This document shows positions 49,595 through 58,363 of a stretch of DNA of 64,000 nt, piece after piece. The DNA is from Lysobacterales bacterium (GTDB lineage Bacteria; Pseudomonadota; Gammaproteobacteria; Xanthomonadales; BPKI01), in the NCBI GenBank assembly GCA_026005055.1, contig BPKI01000001.1, positions 1,796,566 through 1,860,565 on the forward strand. Direction: 5' to 3'. The notes below the pieces were generated by a model, which did no database searches, was not told where the DNA came from, and saw only the letters and a list, made by a program, of their open reading frames with translations. Positions within the stretch are counted from its first letter, which is position 1. Every line of letters starts with the position of its first letter. Position numbers and translations under genes: made by a program.

Positions 49595-50884
49595 TCAGGC
49601 CGGCTCGCGCATCGCCCGCTCGCGTAGCCAGTCCCGAAACTGAAGCCACAGGTAGCGAAGCTCGGCGGCGATCAAGCCGAGGACTCCATAGGCCGGGCGC
49701 GGCGCATAGGCCTCGAAGTCGCGCCAGCGCTCGTCTCCCTCGGCGATCGCCGCCGCGATGAGCTCGCCGCCGACCGTGGTCGTCGCCACCCCATGGCCGC
49801 CATAGCCTTGGTTGAGCCAGAGCCTGGGCGCGACCGCGCCGATGTGCGGCATCTGACTGCGGCCGTAGCCCATGAGCCCGCTCCAGGCGTATTCGATCGG
49901 AAGTTCGGCGAGCTCCGGAAACACGCGGCGCAGATCGCGGCGTAGCAAAGCCGCCACGGTCTCCGGTGAGCGATCGAGGATCGAGATCCTGCCACCCCAG
50001 AGCAAGCGCCCGTCCGGGAGCCGGCGGTAGTAGTCGAAAGCAAAGCGCGTGTCGTACACCGCAGCGGCGGTCGGAATGGCTTGCGCGATGATCGGGTCGG
50101 GCTGTGTGCACATCACGTAGGTCGCGATCGGCAAAAGCGCCCGATGCGCGCGGGCGAGCAAGGGTCGGGAATAACCGCCGAGGGCCAGCACCACGTGCTC
50201 GGCCTGCACCCGCCCCTCCGGGGTCGTCAGGAGATACTCTCGGCCGCGGCAGGAAAGCTCAAGTACCGGGCTTCGCTCGTAAATCGCCACTCCGCCTGCG
50301 CGCAAGGCTTGCGCGTAGCCTTGTGCGAGCTTCAGAGGATGGACATGAAAGCCGTTCGGCTCGAGCAGCGCCCCGAAATAGCGAGGGGTTCGCAGATGCT
50401 CGCGGGCGAGGGCTTCTTGCGAGATCAAGGGCCAATCGAGGCCGAAGCCTTCGGCCAGCAGGCGCTGCCGGGCGCGCGCAAGCGGCGCACCGGGAAACCA
50501 GTCCGCCCAGAGGACTCCCGCCTCGATGGCCTCGCAGGCGATGCGGTAGCGGCGGATGCGCTGCCGCACCGTCTCCACCGCATCCAGCGTGTAGCGAAAA
50601 AGCCGACGCGCATGCTCGCGCGGCAACTCCTTGAGGAGCCTCGACTCCGGACGCGAATAGCCTGCGAAAACGAAACCGCCGTTCCGACCGGAGGCACCGA
50701 AACCGATCTCCTTTGCCTCGAGCACGGTGACCTCGGCAATCCCGCGCTCCATGAGCCCGAGCGCGGTGCATAGCCCCGCATAGCCGCCACCGATCACTGC
50801 CACCTTGGTCGCAAGCTCTCCGCGAAGCGTCGGCAATCCGAGCGAGGGAGCGGTGGCGCGGTAGTAATCCTTCGCCTGGTTCAT
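49595..50884 (-). CDS. FAD-dependent amine/amino-acid oxidoreductase (PuuB/OrdL-like)
   Basis: 429 residues of the DAO fold. The N-terminal DYYRATAPSLGLPTLRGELATKVAVIGGGYAGL and FGASGRNGGFVFAGY are typical of gamma-glutamylputrescine oxidoreductase and related membrane-associated oxidases. LPDGRLLWGGRIS and WSGLMGYGRSQMPHIG are shared by this group, and LNQGYGGHGVATTTVGGELIA closes the FAD site. The last 25 residues (LRYLWLQFRDWLRERAM) look amphipathic. Substrate uncertain: an amine or N-substituted amino acid. It overlaps the PLP enzyme gene by 4 bases, suggesting the two act in one pathway. Confidence 0.85.
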   Translation of the reverse strand: MNQAKDYYRATAPSLGLPTLRGELATKVAVIGGGYAGLCTALGLMERGIAEVTVLEAKEIGFGASGRNGGFVFAGYSRPESRLLKELPREHARRLFRYTLDAVETVRQRIRRYRIACEAIEAGVLWADWFPGAPLARARQRLLAEGFGLDWPLISQEALAREHLRTPRYFGALLEPNGFHVHPLKLAQGYAQALRAGGVAIYERSPVLELSCRGREYLLTTPEGRVQAEHVVLALGGYSRPLLARAHRALLPIATYVMCTQPDPIIAQAIPTAAAVYDTRFAFDYYRRLPDGRLLWGGRISILDRSPETVAALLRRDLRRVFPELAELPIEYAWSGLMGYGRSQMPHIGAVAPRLWLNQGYGGHGVATTTVGGELIAAAIAEGDERWRDFEAYAPRPAYGVLGLIAAELRYLWLQFRDWLRERAMREPA

Positions 50885-52038
50885 GCGGCAGCGAGCGCTT
50901 GCTCGAGGTCAGCGATGAGCCGTTCGGCGGGTTCGAGGCCGATGGACAAGCGCACCATGTCCAGGCTCAAGCCCTTCGGCAGCGGGCCCTCGTAGCCCTT
51001 CGGGTACAAAGCAGCCAGTGGCCAGGCGAGCGACTCGTAACCACCCCAGGAGCAGGTGAGAAGGAAGCGCCGTAAGGCATTGCAAAAGCGCTCGGCTGCC
51101 GCCGCGCCGCCGTTCAGCGCGATGGTGATAAGACCATTGCCCCCTTCAAGCTGTCCGCCGGGGCTCCTCTCCCCAGTGGCCGCCCGCCACAGCGCTCGGA
51201 CCTTGGGATGCTGGGCGAGGAAGTGAGCGACCTTCTCCGCGTTGCTCGCGCTGCGCTCAAGACGAAGCGGCAGCGTGCGCAATCCCCGGATGATCAGAAA
51301 AGCATCGTGCGGGGAAAGCACGGCGCCGAAGCTCATGTACGGGCCGCGAAAGATGCGCTCGATCAGCTTTCGCGAGCCGCAGACCGCCCCCGCCAAGGCG
51401 TCGCTGTGGCCATTGAGATACTTGGTGAGGGTGTGCACCACGAGATCGATGCCGAGCGCGAGCGGACGCTGCAAAAGCGGCGTCGCGTAGCTGTTGTCGC
51501 ACACCGTGAGGATGCCGCGGGGACGCGCCAAGGCGGCGATCGCCTTGAGGTCCTGTTGCTCGAAAGTCCAGGAGTTGGGGCTTTCGAGCACGATCATCCG
51601 AGTGTTGGGGCGGATCGCGGCGGCCACCGCCGCCGGATCGCGCATATCGAGAAACTCGGCGCTGATGCCGAAACGCGGAAGCATCTCGCGCACCAGCACC
51701 GCGGTCCAGCCATAGGGTTTCTCGACGCAGAGCAGATGATCGCCGCTCCTCAGGAAAGCCAGGATGGCGGCGGCCATGGCCGCGCTGCCCGAAGAAAACA
51801 CCAGCGCCTCCTCGGCGCCCTCCAGGGCGGCGAGCTTTATCGCGAGCAGCCGCACCGTCGGGTTGTGGCCGCGGGTGTAGAACGGGACGTCCATTTCCTT
51901 CGCCACGGCCTCGCGCAGGGCGTCGACCGTGGGATAGGCGAACATGCTGCTCTGAAAGATGGGCGGGGCGACCGCCCCGAGCCAGCGCTCGCGCTCTTCG
52001 CCGAGGTGGTTGATGACGTCCCAAAGCTCTTCGTTCAT
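50881..52038 (-). CDS. PLP-dependent Cys/Met-metabolism family enzyme
   Basis: 385 residues from the ATG at 52038, which overlaps the galU stop (ATGA). Features of cystathionine gamma-synthase/lyase enzymes: PPIFQSSMFAYPTVDALRE, FYTRGHNPTVRLLAIKLAALEG (cofactor phosphate), FSSGSAAMAAAILAFL, TVCDNSYATPLLQRPL, the Schiff-base Lys in VVHTLTKYLNGHSDALAG, and MVRLSIGLEPAERLIADLEQAL at the end. It could be a gamma-synthase, beta-lyase or gamma-lyase. A synthase acting on activated homoserine or a sulfur amino acid lyase cannot be told apart by eye. Next to a FAD amine oxidase, a role in amino-acid catabolism is as likely. Confidence 0.85.
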   Translation of the reverse strand: MNEELWDVINHLGEERERWLGAVAPPIFQSSMFAYPTVDALREAVAKEMDVPFYTRGHNPTVRLLAIKLAALEGAEEALVFSSGSAAMAAAILAFLRSGDHLLCVEKPYGWTAVLVREMLPRFGISAEFLDMRDPAAVAAAIRPNTRMIVLESPNSWTFEQQDLKAIAALARPRGILTVCDNSYATPLLQRPLALGIDLVVHTLTKYLNGHSDALAGAVCGSRKLIERIFRGPYMSFGAVLSPHDAFLIIRGLRTLPLRLERSASNAEKVAHFLAQHPKVRALWRAATGERSPGGQLEGGNGLITIALNGGAAAAERFCNALRRFLLTCSWGGYESLAWPLAALYPKGYEGPLPKGLSLDMVRLSIGLEPAERLIADLEQALAAA

Positions 52039-52898
52039 CGCAGGCGGGCGAGGACCTCGAGCACCGCCGCCTTGAGTTCCTCCCGGCGCAGCGCGAGATG
52101 GAGGTTGGCGCTCAGCCAACCGGCAAGCTGCCCGCAGTCGTAGCGCTCGCAAGGCTGGCTGAGGGCGTACACCGGCTCCGCGATGGCCAAGGCGGCGATG
52201 GCATCGCTCAGCTGAATTTCGCCCTGCGCGCCAGGAGGTAGCTTTTCGAGAATCGGGATGATGCTCGGCGGGAGAATATAGCGGCCGATCGCGGCAAGAC
52301 GCGAGGGCGCCGTCCCCGGCGCGGGCTTTTCGACGATCGCCTGCACGCGCAAAAGCTCGGGGCCGAGCGGTGCGCCGGCGACGATGCCGTAACGGCTCGT
52401 TTCCGCCTCCGGGACCTCCATCACTGCGAGCGCGGCCCCGCCCCGAGCTTCGGCCAGGGCAGCCAGCGCGCTCAACACCGGCGGATCCGCGATCAACAGC
52501 TCATCGGGCAGAAGCACCGCGAAGGGCCGCCCGGCGATGACCGGAGCCGCGCAAAGCACGGCATGACCAAGGCCCAAGGGCTCGGCCTGGAGCACGAAGA
52601 CGCTGTGCACCCCCTCCGGGAGCAGACGCCGCAGGTCTTCGGCCAGCGCGAGCTTGCCCGCGGCCGCCAGGCGCTGCTCGAGCAGCAGCGCGCGGTCGAA
52701 GTAATCCACGAGCGCGAGCTTCTCGCGGTTGAGCACGAAGACGAGCGTGCGACAGCCGGCGGCGATGGCTTCTTCGACCGCGTACTGAAGAAGCGGGCGG
52801 TCGAGGACCGGCAACAGCTCCTTGGGCACCGCTTTGCTGGCGGGCAAGATGCGGGTGCCCAAGCCCGCCACCGGAAAGACCGCGACCTCGGGGCGCAT
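52035..52898 (-). CDS. galU: UTP--glucose-1-phosphate uridylyltransferase
   Basis: 287 residues. FPVAGLGTRILPASKAVPKELLPVLDRPLLQYAVEEAI contains the nucleotide-binding Gly-rich loop and the sugar-contact Lys. LGLGHAVLCAAPVI and VLLPDELL (metal Asp) follow, then IVEKPAPGTAPSRLAAIGRYILPP and GEIQLSDAIAAL. GalU makes UDP-glucose for LPS core, trehalose and exopolysaccharide. It follows the wbpM-like gene by one base, tying sugar-nucleotide supply to the polysaccharide genes. Confidence 0.95.
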   Translation of the reverse strand: MRPEVAVFPVAGLGTRILPASKAVPKELLPVLDRPLLQYAVEEAIAAGCRTLVFVLNREKLALVDYFDRALLLEQRLAAAGKLALAEDLRRLLPEGVHSVFVLQAEPLGLGHAVLCAAPVIAGRPFAVLLPDELLIADPPVLSALAALAEARGGAALAVMEVPEAETSRYGIVAGAPLGPELLRVQAIVEKPAPGTAPSRLAAIGRYILPPSIIPILEKLPPGAQGEIQLSDAIAALAIAEPVYALSQPCERYDCGQLAGWLSANLHLALRREELKAAVLEVLARLR

Positions 52899-52899
52899 C

Positions 52900-54786
52900 T
52901 CAGCTCTTCGGGATCACCCGCAAGTGCGGGCGTTCGAGCAGGGCCCGCTCCCGGCGGTAGCCCGGAACCCAAAGCGAAAGCAGCTCCTCGAGGCGCGCCT
53001 CGTCGCAGGCGGCCACCGCGCGCTCGGTTTCCGCGAGAAGCCGCCGCCACTCGGGCAATGCCTGCGGCTCGGGTCGGCATTCGAGGATCTTGGGATGCCG
53101 AGTCGGCAGCCGCTGCTCGTCATGGTGGAAGAGCTCCTCGCAGAGCTTCTCCCCCGGACGCAGGCCGGTGTAGACGATGGCGATGTCCTTGCCGGGGACC
53201 TTGCCCGCCAAGCGGATCATCTGCTCCGCGAGATAACGAATCTTGACCGGCTCGCCCATATCGAGCGCGAAAATCTCTCCGCCCTGCCCGATCACTGCCG
53301 CCTGCAGGATGAGCTGGCAGGCCTCGGGGATGGTCATGAAATAGCGCTCGATTTCGGGATGGGTGACGGTCACCGGACCGCCGCGCGCGATTTGCTCGCG
53401 AAACAGCGGCACCACGCTCCCCGCCGAGTCGAGCACGTTGCCGAAGCGCACGGTGATGAGACGGGTCGAACCCATCCCCGAAAGCTGCGCGAGCAGCCGT
53501 TCGGCCGCGCGCTTGCTCGCCCCCATGACGCTCGTGGGGTTGACCGCCTTGTCGGTCGAGATGAGGACGAAGGTCGAGACCCCCGCCTCGAGCGACGCCT
53601 GGGCCATGCGCGCGGTGCCCAACAGGTTGTTGCGCAGCGCCGAACGCACCTGCCCCTCGAGCAAGGGCACGTGTTTGTAGGCCGCGGCATGAAAGACGAT
53701 CTCGGCCTTGGCGCGCGCCAGCGCCCGGCGGCAGACCTCCTCCTCGCAGACGTCGCCGAGCACGAGATGGAGCACGAGATCGGGAAAATCCCCTTTGAGC
53801 TCCTGCTCGATGCGATACAGGTTGTACTCGCTGTGCTCGAGGATGGTGAGCGAGGCCGGGCCGAGGCGAGCGAGCTGGCGGCAAAGCTCCGAACCGATCG
53901 AACCGCCCCCTCCGGTGACCACGAGGTGACGTCCGGCGAGCCCCAGACGGATCGCCGTCCAATCGAGCGCCACCGGTTCGCGGCCGAGCAGGTCCTCGAT
54001 CGCCACCTCTTTGAGATCGACGAAGCGCAAGCGTCCTGCGACCACGTCCTGAAGCCGCGGCACGGTGCGGAAAGGCAGCCCGGTCTCCTCGCAGGCCTCG
54101 ACGATGCGCTGCATCTCCTTGTTGGTCGCCGAGGGAATCGCGATCAGAAGCATCTCGGCGGCGGTCTCGGCGGCGATCAGCTTGAGCCGATCGATCCCGC
54201 CGAGCACCGGGTAACCGTGGATCTTGGCGCCGCGGAGTTTGGGGTCGTCATCGAGCAGCCCCACCACCCGATAGCGGGGGTCCTGCCTCAGTTCGCGCAG
54301 CAAAGCCTCCGCCGCCCGCCCGGCGCCGAGGATCAACACCCGCTTGGCCGGGGCATCGTGGGTGAGATCGAGCCGACTGTCTTTCCAATAGCGATAGGCA
54401 AGCCGGGGCAGGCCGAGGAGCAGCGCAAGAATCGGTGGGTAGAGCACCAGCACCGAGCGTGGCACCCCTTCGAGCCGATTGAACAGGAACAAGGCGAGCG
54501 CCACGGCGAAGGTGCCAAGGAGGCAGGCGCGGGCAATGTTGATGAGATCGGGAAGGCTGGCGAAGCGCCAAAGGCCCCGATAGAGGCCCGTCCACCAGAG
54601 CACCGCACCCTGGGCGAGGAGGACGACACCGAGCTCCGGCGGGAACCAGACGAGCGGCGGCGCATCCGGCCAGAGTTCGCGCCGCGCGATCAAGGCCAGC
54701 ATCCAAGCAGCCCCGACCATGAACAGATCGTGCAGGACCACCGCCAGGCGGGGATGGATGGCTCCGATCAGGACGCGCAGCCTCAC
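52900..54786 (-). CDS. WbpM/CapD-type UDP-sugar 4,6-dehydratase
   Basis: 628 residues from a GTG at 54786 that has GAGGAGGG just upstream; a longer frame overlaps the WecA-like gene. Four membrane helices (about 1-130), a CoA-binding-like domain with RVLILGAGRAAEALLRELR, then the SDR: VVTGGGGSIGSELCRQLA, LGDVCEEEVCRRALARAK, FHAAAYKHVPLLE and STDKAVNPTSVMGASKRAAERL. MGASK replaces the usual YxxxK, as in WbpM. It converts UDP-GlcNAc to a 4-keto-6-deoxy sugar for QuiNAc, FucNAc or bacillosamine in O-antigen. The downstream 4-keto-reductase or aminotransferase is not in the window. Confidence 0.93.
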   Translation of the reverse strand: MRLRVLIGAIHPRLAVVLHDLFMVGAAWMLALIARRELWPDAPPLVWFPPELGVVLLAQGAVLWWTGLYRGLWRFASLPDLINIARACLLGTFAVALALFLFNRLEGVPRSVLVLYPPILALLLGLPRLAYRYWKDSRLDLTHDAPAKRVLILGAGRAAEALLRELRQDPRYRVVGLLDDDPKLRGAKIHGYPVLGGIDRLKLIAAETAAEMLLIAIPSATNKEMQRIVEACEETGLPFRTVPRLQDVVAGRLRFVDLKEVAIEDLLGREPVALDWTAIRLGLAGRHLVVTGGGGSIGSELCRQLARLGPASLTILEHSEYNLYRIEQELKGDFPDLVLHLVLGDVCEEEVCRRALARAKAEIVFHAAAYKHVPLLEGQVRSALRNNLLGTARMAQASLEAGVSTFVLISTDKAVNPTSVMGASKRAAERLLAQLSGMGSTRLITVRFGNVLDSAGSVVPLFREQIARGGPVTVTHPEIERYFMTIPEACQLILQAAVIGQGGEIFALDMGEPVKIRYLAEQMIRLAGKVPGKDIAIVYTGLRPGEKLCEELFHHDEQRLPTRHPKILECRPEPQALPEWRRLLAETERAVAACDEARLEELLSLWVPGYRRERALLERPHLRVIPKS

Positions 54787-54796
54787 CGCGCCCTCC

Positions 54797-55828
54797 TCAG
54801 CGGGCTTGGGCGCGCAGGCGCGCAAGCGCATGCGCGCGCCCGAAGCGCCACAAGCCCAGACCGAGGACCAACCCGATCAGCGCGAACAAGGGCTGCCAGG
54901 CGGGCATCGAACGCCCCGCCGCCAGCAGCGGTACGACGACCAACAGATTCCACGACGCGTAGAGGGCGGCGACCTGGACGTGCGAGTAACCGCTTCTCAC
55001 CAACCACTGGTAAAGGTGCTCGCGATGGGCAGTATACCAACCCCTTCCTCTGCTCACCCGGCCGATCCAAGTCGCCGAGGTATCGACGAGAAAGGCGGAG
55101 GCGAAGAGCACGACCTCGGGCAGACTCATATGACCGCTCGCGACCAGCGCCACGAGCGGCGCCGCCAAGGCGAAAGCGAGCGCCGTGCTGCCCACGTCCC
55201 CGAGGAAGACCCGGGCACGCGGAACGTTGAAGGGTAGGAATCCCAGAACCGCCCCCGCGAGGGCCATAGCGTAGAGCACCCAGGACGTCTCGCGAGCCAG
55301 AGCGGCGAAGCCCATCGTGACAGCCGCCATGAACACGGCCTGTTGCCCCGCCATACCATTCGCCCCGTCCATGAAATTGAACACATTGATCCAAGCCGCC
55401 GTCAGCAGGATCGCGATCAGCAGGGGCAGCAGCATGGGCCGTTCGCCATCGAGGAGGACGGCGGCCGCGAGCGCCAAGGCCGCGCCGAGCTGGATGAGGA
55501 GCCGAAGGCCGATCGCAGCGCCCTTGAAATCATCGTAAAGCCCCACCCCTGCGAGCGCGAGGAGGGCGAGCGCCACCGATCCGCTGTCTTTTCCGAGCGG
55601 CTGGAAGTGGAGCAAAGCGAGCACCGACACGAGGACGATGCCGATGCCCCCACCGCGAGGTACGGGCGAGCGGTGCAGTCGCCTCGCCCCAGGCCGATCG
55701 AGAAAGCCCAGGCGCGGGGCCGCCCAGGACCAGCACCAGGTGATCAGGAGCGAGAGCGCATAAGCGCCGAATGCCGCGAGGAGGAGGCCACCGCTGGATT
55801 CGACGAGGCTAAGCCAGTCGGCGCTCAT
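54797..55828 (-). CDS. WecA/WbpL-type undecaprenyl-phosphate sugar-1-phosphate transferase
   Basis: 343 residues from the ATG at 55828, with about ten membrane helices. Family motifs: DRPGARRLHRSPVPRGGG, ALAGVGLYDD (acidic pair), NVFNFMDGANGMAG, RVFLGDVGSTAL and the cytoplasmic HREHLYQWLVRSGYSH. It starts lipid-linked O-antigen synthesis by moving a HexNAc-1-phosphate onto undecaprenyl phosphate. It is followed after 10 bases by the WbpM-like dehydratase, exactly as wbpL-wbpM in Pseudomonas aeruginosa. Confidence 0.92.
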   Translation of the reverse strand: MSADWLSLVESSGGLLLAAFGAYALSLLITWCWSWAAPRLGFLDRPGARRLHRSPVPRGGGIGIVLVSVLALLHFQPLGKDSGSVALALLALAGVGLYDDFKGAAIGLRLLIQLGAALALAAAVLLDGERPMLLPLLIAILLTAAWINVFNFMDGANGMAGQQAVFMAAVTMGFAALARETSWVLYAMALAGAVLGFLPFNVPRARVFLGDVGSTALAFALAAPLVALVASGHMSLPEVVLFASAFLVDTSATWIGRVSRGRGWYTAHREHLYQWLVRSGYSHVQVAALYASWNLLVVVPLLAAGRSMPAWQPLFALIGLVLGLGLWRFGRAHALARLRAQAR

Positions 55829-55894
55829 CGCTCTGAGCACATTCGCTTCCGCCTCCTCCCCTCGCCGCCCCCTTCGCGGATGAGGCGCGATCGC

Positions 55895-56167
55895 TCATCG
55901 CCGGTCTTCGCGCGCCCGGGGCGATGCCCCGCCCTCGCTCGGCACGGCGGGGGGTGCCTCGCATCGGCGCGATCGGCCCGCGATCGAGACCGCACCGGCC
56001 AGCAAGGCCCCAACCAATGCCGCCATCCACACCAGCAAGCCAAGCCCGAGCTCGAGGGTCCATCCATAGAAATCGAGGGCCACCGGTTGCGGATTGAGCG
56101 CACCGAGCAGGAAGCCCGCCGCGACGAACAGGAGCAACAGCAGCACCCGCAGGCTGCGGCGGAGCAT
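55895..56167 (-). CDS. lapA: LapA/YciS-like (DUF1049) inner-membrane protein
   Basis: 90 residues from the ATG at 56167. Two membrane helices, RVLLLLLFVAAGFLLGAL and LGLGLLVWMAALVGALLAGAVSI, flank NPQPVALDFYGWTLEL, the LapA signature. It ends in a charged tail of about 25 residues. In E. coli LapA works with LapB to control LpxC turnover and lipopolysaccharide supply. LapB normally follows; it is absent here. It starts 10 bases after ihfB. Confidence 0.85.
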   Translation of the reverse strand: MLRRSLRVLLLLLFVAAGFLLGALNPQPVALDFYGWTLELGLGLLVWMAALVGALLAGAVSIAGRSRRCEAPPAVPSEGGASPRAREDRR

Positions 56168-56177
56168 GGCGATGTCT

Positions 56178-56528
56178 TCAGTCGCCGGTGTCCACGTCGG
56201 CGGAACCGACCCCGCCGCCGCGACGCGCGGCATCGACTCGGCGGCGAAGCTCCTTGCCCGGCTTGAAGTGCGGAGAGTACTTCGCAGGCAGCGCGACCAC
56301 CGCCCCGGTTCGCGGATTGCGGCCCAGACGCGGGGCGCGGTAGTTCAGAGAGAAACTTCCGAACCCGCGGATCTCGATGCGTTCCCCGCGCGCCAGAGCG
56401 CCGCTCATCTCATCGAGGATCACCCGCACCGCGAGTTCGACATCTTCGGCTGCGAGATGCTTCTGGCGCTCCGCCAGCAGCCGAATCAGCTCGGAACGGG
56501 TCAGCGCTACCGAACGAACGACGCTCAT
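56178..56528 (-). CDS. ihfB: Integration host factor beta subunit
   Basis: 116 residues. DNABII fold: [89 protein letters not shown], of which the GFGSFSL and GRNPRTG arm with its intercalating Pro are diagnostic. The acidic tail after the basic patch is longer than in E. coli (94 residues). It bends DNA with IhfA. It lies 26 bases after rpsA, the standard rpsA-ihfB order. Confidence 0.95.
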   Translation of the reverse strand: MSVVRSVALTRSELIRLLAERQKHLAAEDVELAVRVILDEMSGALARGERIEIRGFGSFSLNYRAPRLGRNPRTGAVVALPAKYSPHFKPGKELRRRVDAARRGGGVGSADVDTGD

Positions 56529-56554
56529 GGGTCAGACCGCAGGCACCGATCGGA

Positions 56555-58234
56555 TCAGGAAGATTTGCCGAGGCGCTCCTTCAGCAGATCGCCGAGACTC
56601 GTGGTACCGGCGGCAGCGGTGTTCTGCTGGAATTCCTCGAGGGCTTCCTTGAGCTCCGCATCTTCCTTGGCCCGGATGGACAGCTGCAGCGTTCGGTTCT
56701 TGCGATCCATGCCGATGAACTTGGCCTCGACCTCTTGGCCGGGCTTGAACAGCTTGCTCACATCCTCGACGCGGTCCTTGGAGATGTCGCCGGCGCGCAG
56801 ATAACCCTCGACACCCTCGGCAAGCTCGATCACCGCTCCCCGCTGATCGACCTCCTTGACCACGCCCTTGACGATGCTACCGCGCGGATGCGCGGCGACG
56901 TAGGCATTGACCGGATCCTGCTCAAGCTGCTTGAAGCCGAGCCCGATCCGCTCGCGCTCGGGATCGACCGCGAGAACCACCGCCTCCACCTTCTCGCCCT
57001 TCTTGTAGCGGCGGATCGCCTCCTCAGGCGGAAGCTGCCAGGACAGGTCGGAAAGGTGGACCAGCCCGTCGATGCCACCCTCCAGACCGATGAAAACACC
57101 GAAGTCGGTGATCGACTTGACCACGCCGGTGACCTTATCGCCCTTGCGGTAGGTCGCGGCGAAGGCCTCCCACGGATTGGGCTTGCACTGCTTGATGCCG
57201 AGCGAGATGCGGCGGCGCTCCTCGTCGATGTCGAGGACCATGACCTCGACCTCGTCGCCGATCTGAACCACCTTGCTGGGATTCACGTTCTTGTTGGTCC
57301 AGTCCATCTCCGAAACGTGGACCAAGCCTTCCACGCCCGGCTCGATCTCGACGAAACAGCCGTAGTCGGTCACGTTCGAGACCTTGCCGAACACGCGCGC
57401 TCCCGGCGGATAGCGGCGCTTGAGGTTGTCCCAAGGATCCTCGCCAAGCTGCTTGAGGCCGAGGCTCACACGGTTGCGCTCGCGGTCGAAGCGCAAGACC
57501 TTCACCTCGAGCTCATCACCGACATTGACCACCTCGGAAGGATGCCGGACGCGCCGCCAGGCCATATCGGTGATGTGCAGGAGCCCATCGATCCCGCCGA
57601 GATCGACGAAAGCGCCGTAATCGGTGAGGTTCTTGACGATGCCCTTGAGCACGGCGCCTTCCTGCAGGCGGTCGAGCAGCGCCTGGCGCTCCTCGGTGTT
57701 TTCGCTCTCGACCACCGCACGCCGCGAGACCACGAGATTGTTGCGCTTGCGGTCGAGCTTGATGATCTTGAACTCGAGTTCCTTGCCCTCGAGATAGGCC
57801 GGATCGCGCACCGGCCGCACATCGACCAGCGAGCCCGGCAGGAAAGCGCGCACATCGTTGATGTCCACGGAGAAGCCACCCTTCACTCGACCGGTGATCC
57901 GGCCGGTCACGACCTCCCCGCGCTCGAAGGCCCGCTCGAGCTCCTCCCAGACCATCGCCCGCTTGGCCTTTTCCCGCGAGAGCCGGGTTTCGCCGGTGCC
58001 GTCTTCGATGGCCTCGACGGCCACCTTGACCTCATCGCCGATCTTGACCTCCAGGCCGCCATCCGCCCCCCGGAACTGCTCGATCGGCACCACGCCTTCG
58101 GACTTCAATCCGGCGTTGATGACCACGACGTCGGGTCGGATGTCCACCACGATGCCGGAGACGATGCTCCCTGGGCGGATGTTGTTCAGATGTTTCTGGC
58201 TCTGTTCGAAGAGTTCGGCGAAGCTTTCGGTCAT
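56555..58234 (-). CDS. rpsA: 30S ribosomal protein S1
   Basis: 559 residues from the ATG at 58234 ([13 protein letters not shown]), like E. coli S1 (557). Six S1 OB repeats are visible with the recurring VxGxVxxxxDFGxFVxLxxGxxGLxHxS pattern, for example [43 protein letters not shown] and [23 protein letters not shown]1 brings mRNA to the ribosome and often autoregulates. The 129-base spacer from cmk contains a stem-loop close to the start (see the leader entry). Confidence 0.97.
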   Translation of the reverse strand: MTESFAELFEQSQKHLNNIRPGSIVSGIVVDIRPDVVVINAGLKSEGVVPIEQFRGADGGLEVKIGDEVKVAVEAIEDGTGETRLSREKAKRAMVWEELERAFERGEVVTGRITGRVKGGFSVDINDVRAFLPGSLVDVRPVRDPAYLEGKELEFKIIKLDRKRNNLVVSRRAVVESENTEERQALLDRLQEGAVLKGIVKNLTDYGAFVDLGGIDGLLHITDMAWRRVRHPSEVVNVGDELEVKVLRFDRERNRVSLGLKQLGEDPWDNLKRRYPPGARVFGKVSNVTDYGCFVEIEPGVEGLVHVSEMDWTNKNVNPSKVVQIGDEVEVMVLDIDEERRRISLGIKQCKPNPWEAFAATYRKGDKVTGVVKSITDFGVFIGLEGGIDGLVHLSDLSWQLPPEEAIRRYKKGEKVEAVVLAVDPERERIGLGFKQLEQDPVNAYVAAHPRGSIVKGVVKEVDQRGAVIELAEGVEGYLRAGDISKDRVEDVSKLFKPGQEVEAKFIGMDRKNRTLQLSIRAKEDAELKEALEEFQQNTAAAGTTSLGDLLKERLGKSS

Positions 58235-58255
58235 GTTGGATCTCGGTTGAAACAC

Positions 58256-58287
58256 CGGGAGGACCACGGTGGCCGCGGTGCCTCCCG
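58256..58287 (-). promoter_or_regulatory. Candidate structured leader of rpsA
   Basis: On the minus strand CGGGAGG and CCTCCCG form a perfect 7-bp stem around an 18-base loop (positions 58263-58280), ending 21 bases before the rpsA ATG. A second hairpin at 58327-58345 (8 bp with one wobble, three-base loop) sits just after cmk. S1 leaders in gammaproteobacteria are structured and mediate autoregulation, so these are candidates. Neither has a U-tract. Confidence 0.4.
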
Positions 58288-58363
58288 ACCCCTTGTGGAC
58301 GCCACGCGTCCCGTTGTTTGAATCACCCTTCCGCATCGCGGAGGGACCCCGTCCCGCACGGAA

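Noticed and set aside
49584-49600. Hairpin GCCTGA-GCGCT-TCAGGC between the thiolase and FAD oxidase genes as a bidirectional terminator
   Set aside because: The six-base stem arises from the two facing stop codons, and there is no T-tract on either side.
46134-50111. A 1325-codon open frame on the minus strand across the beta-oxidation genes
   Set aside because: It is antisense to two clearly conserved genes. Its composition (His, Arg, Gly, Glu-rich) is what the complementary strand of GC-rich coding DNA gives, and it resembles no family.
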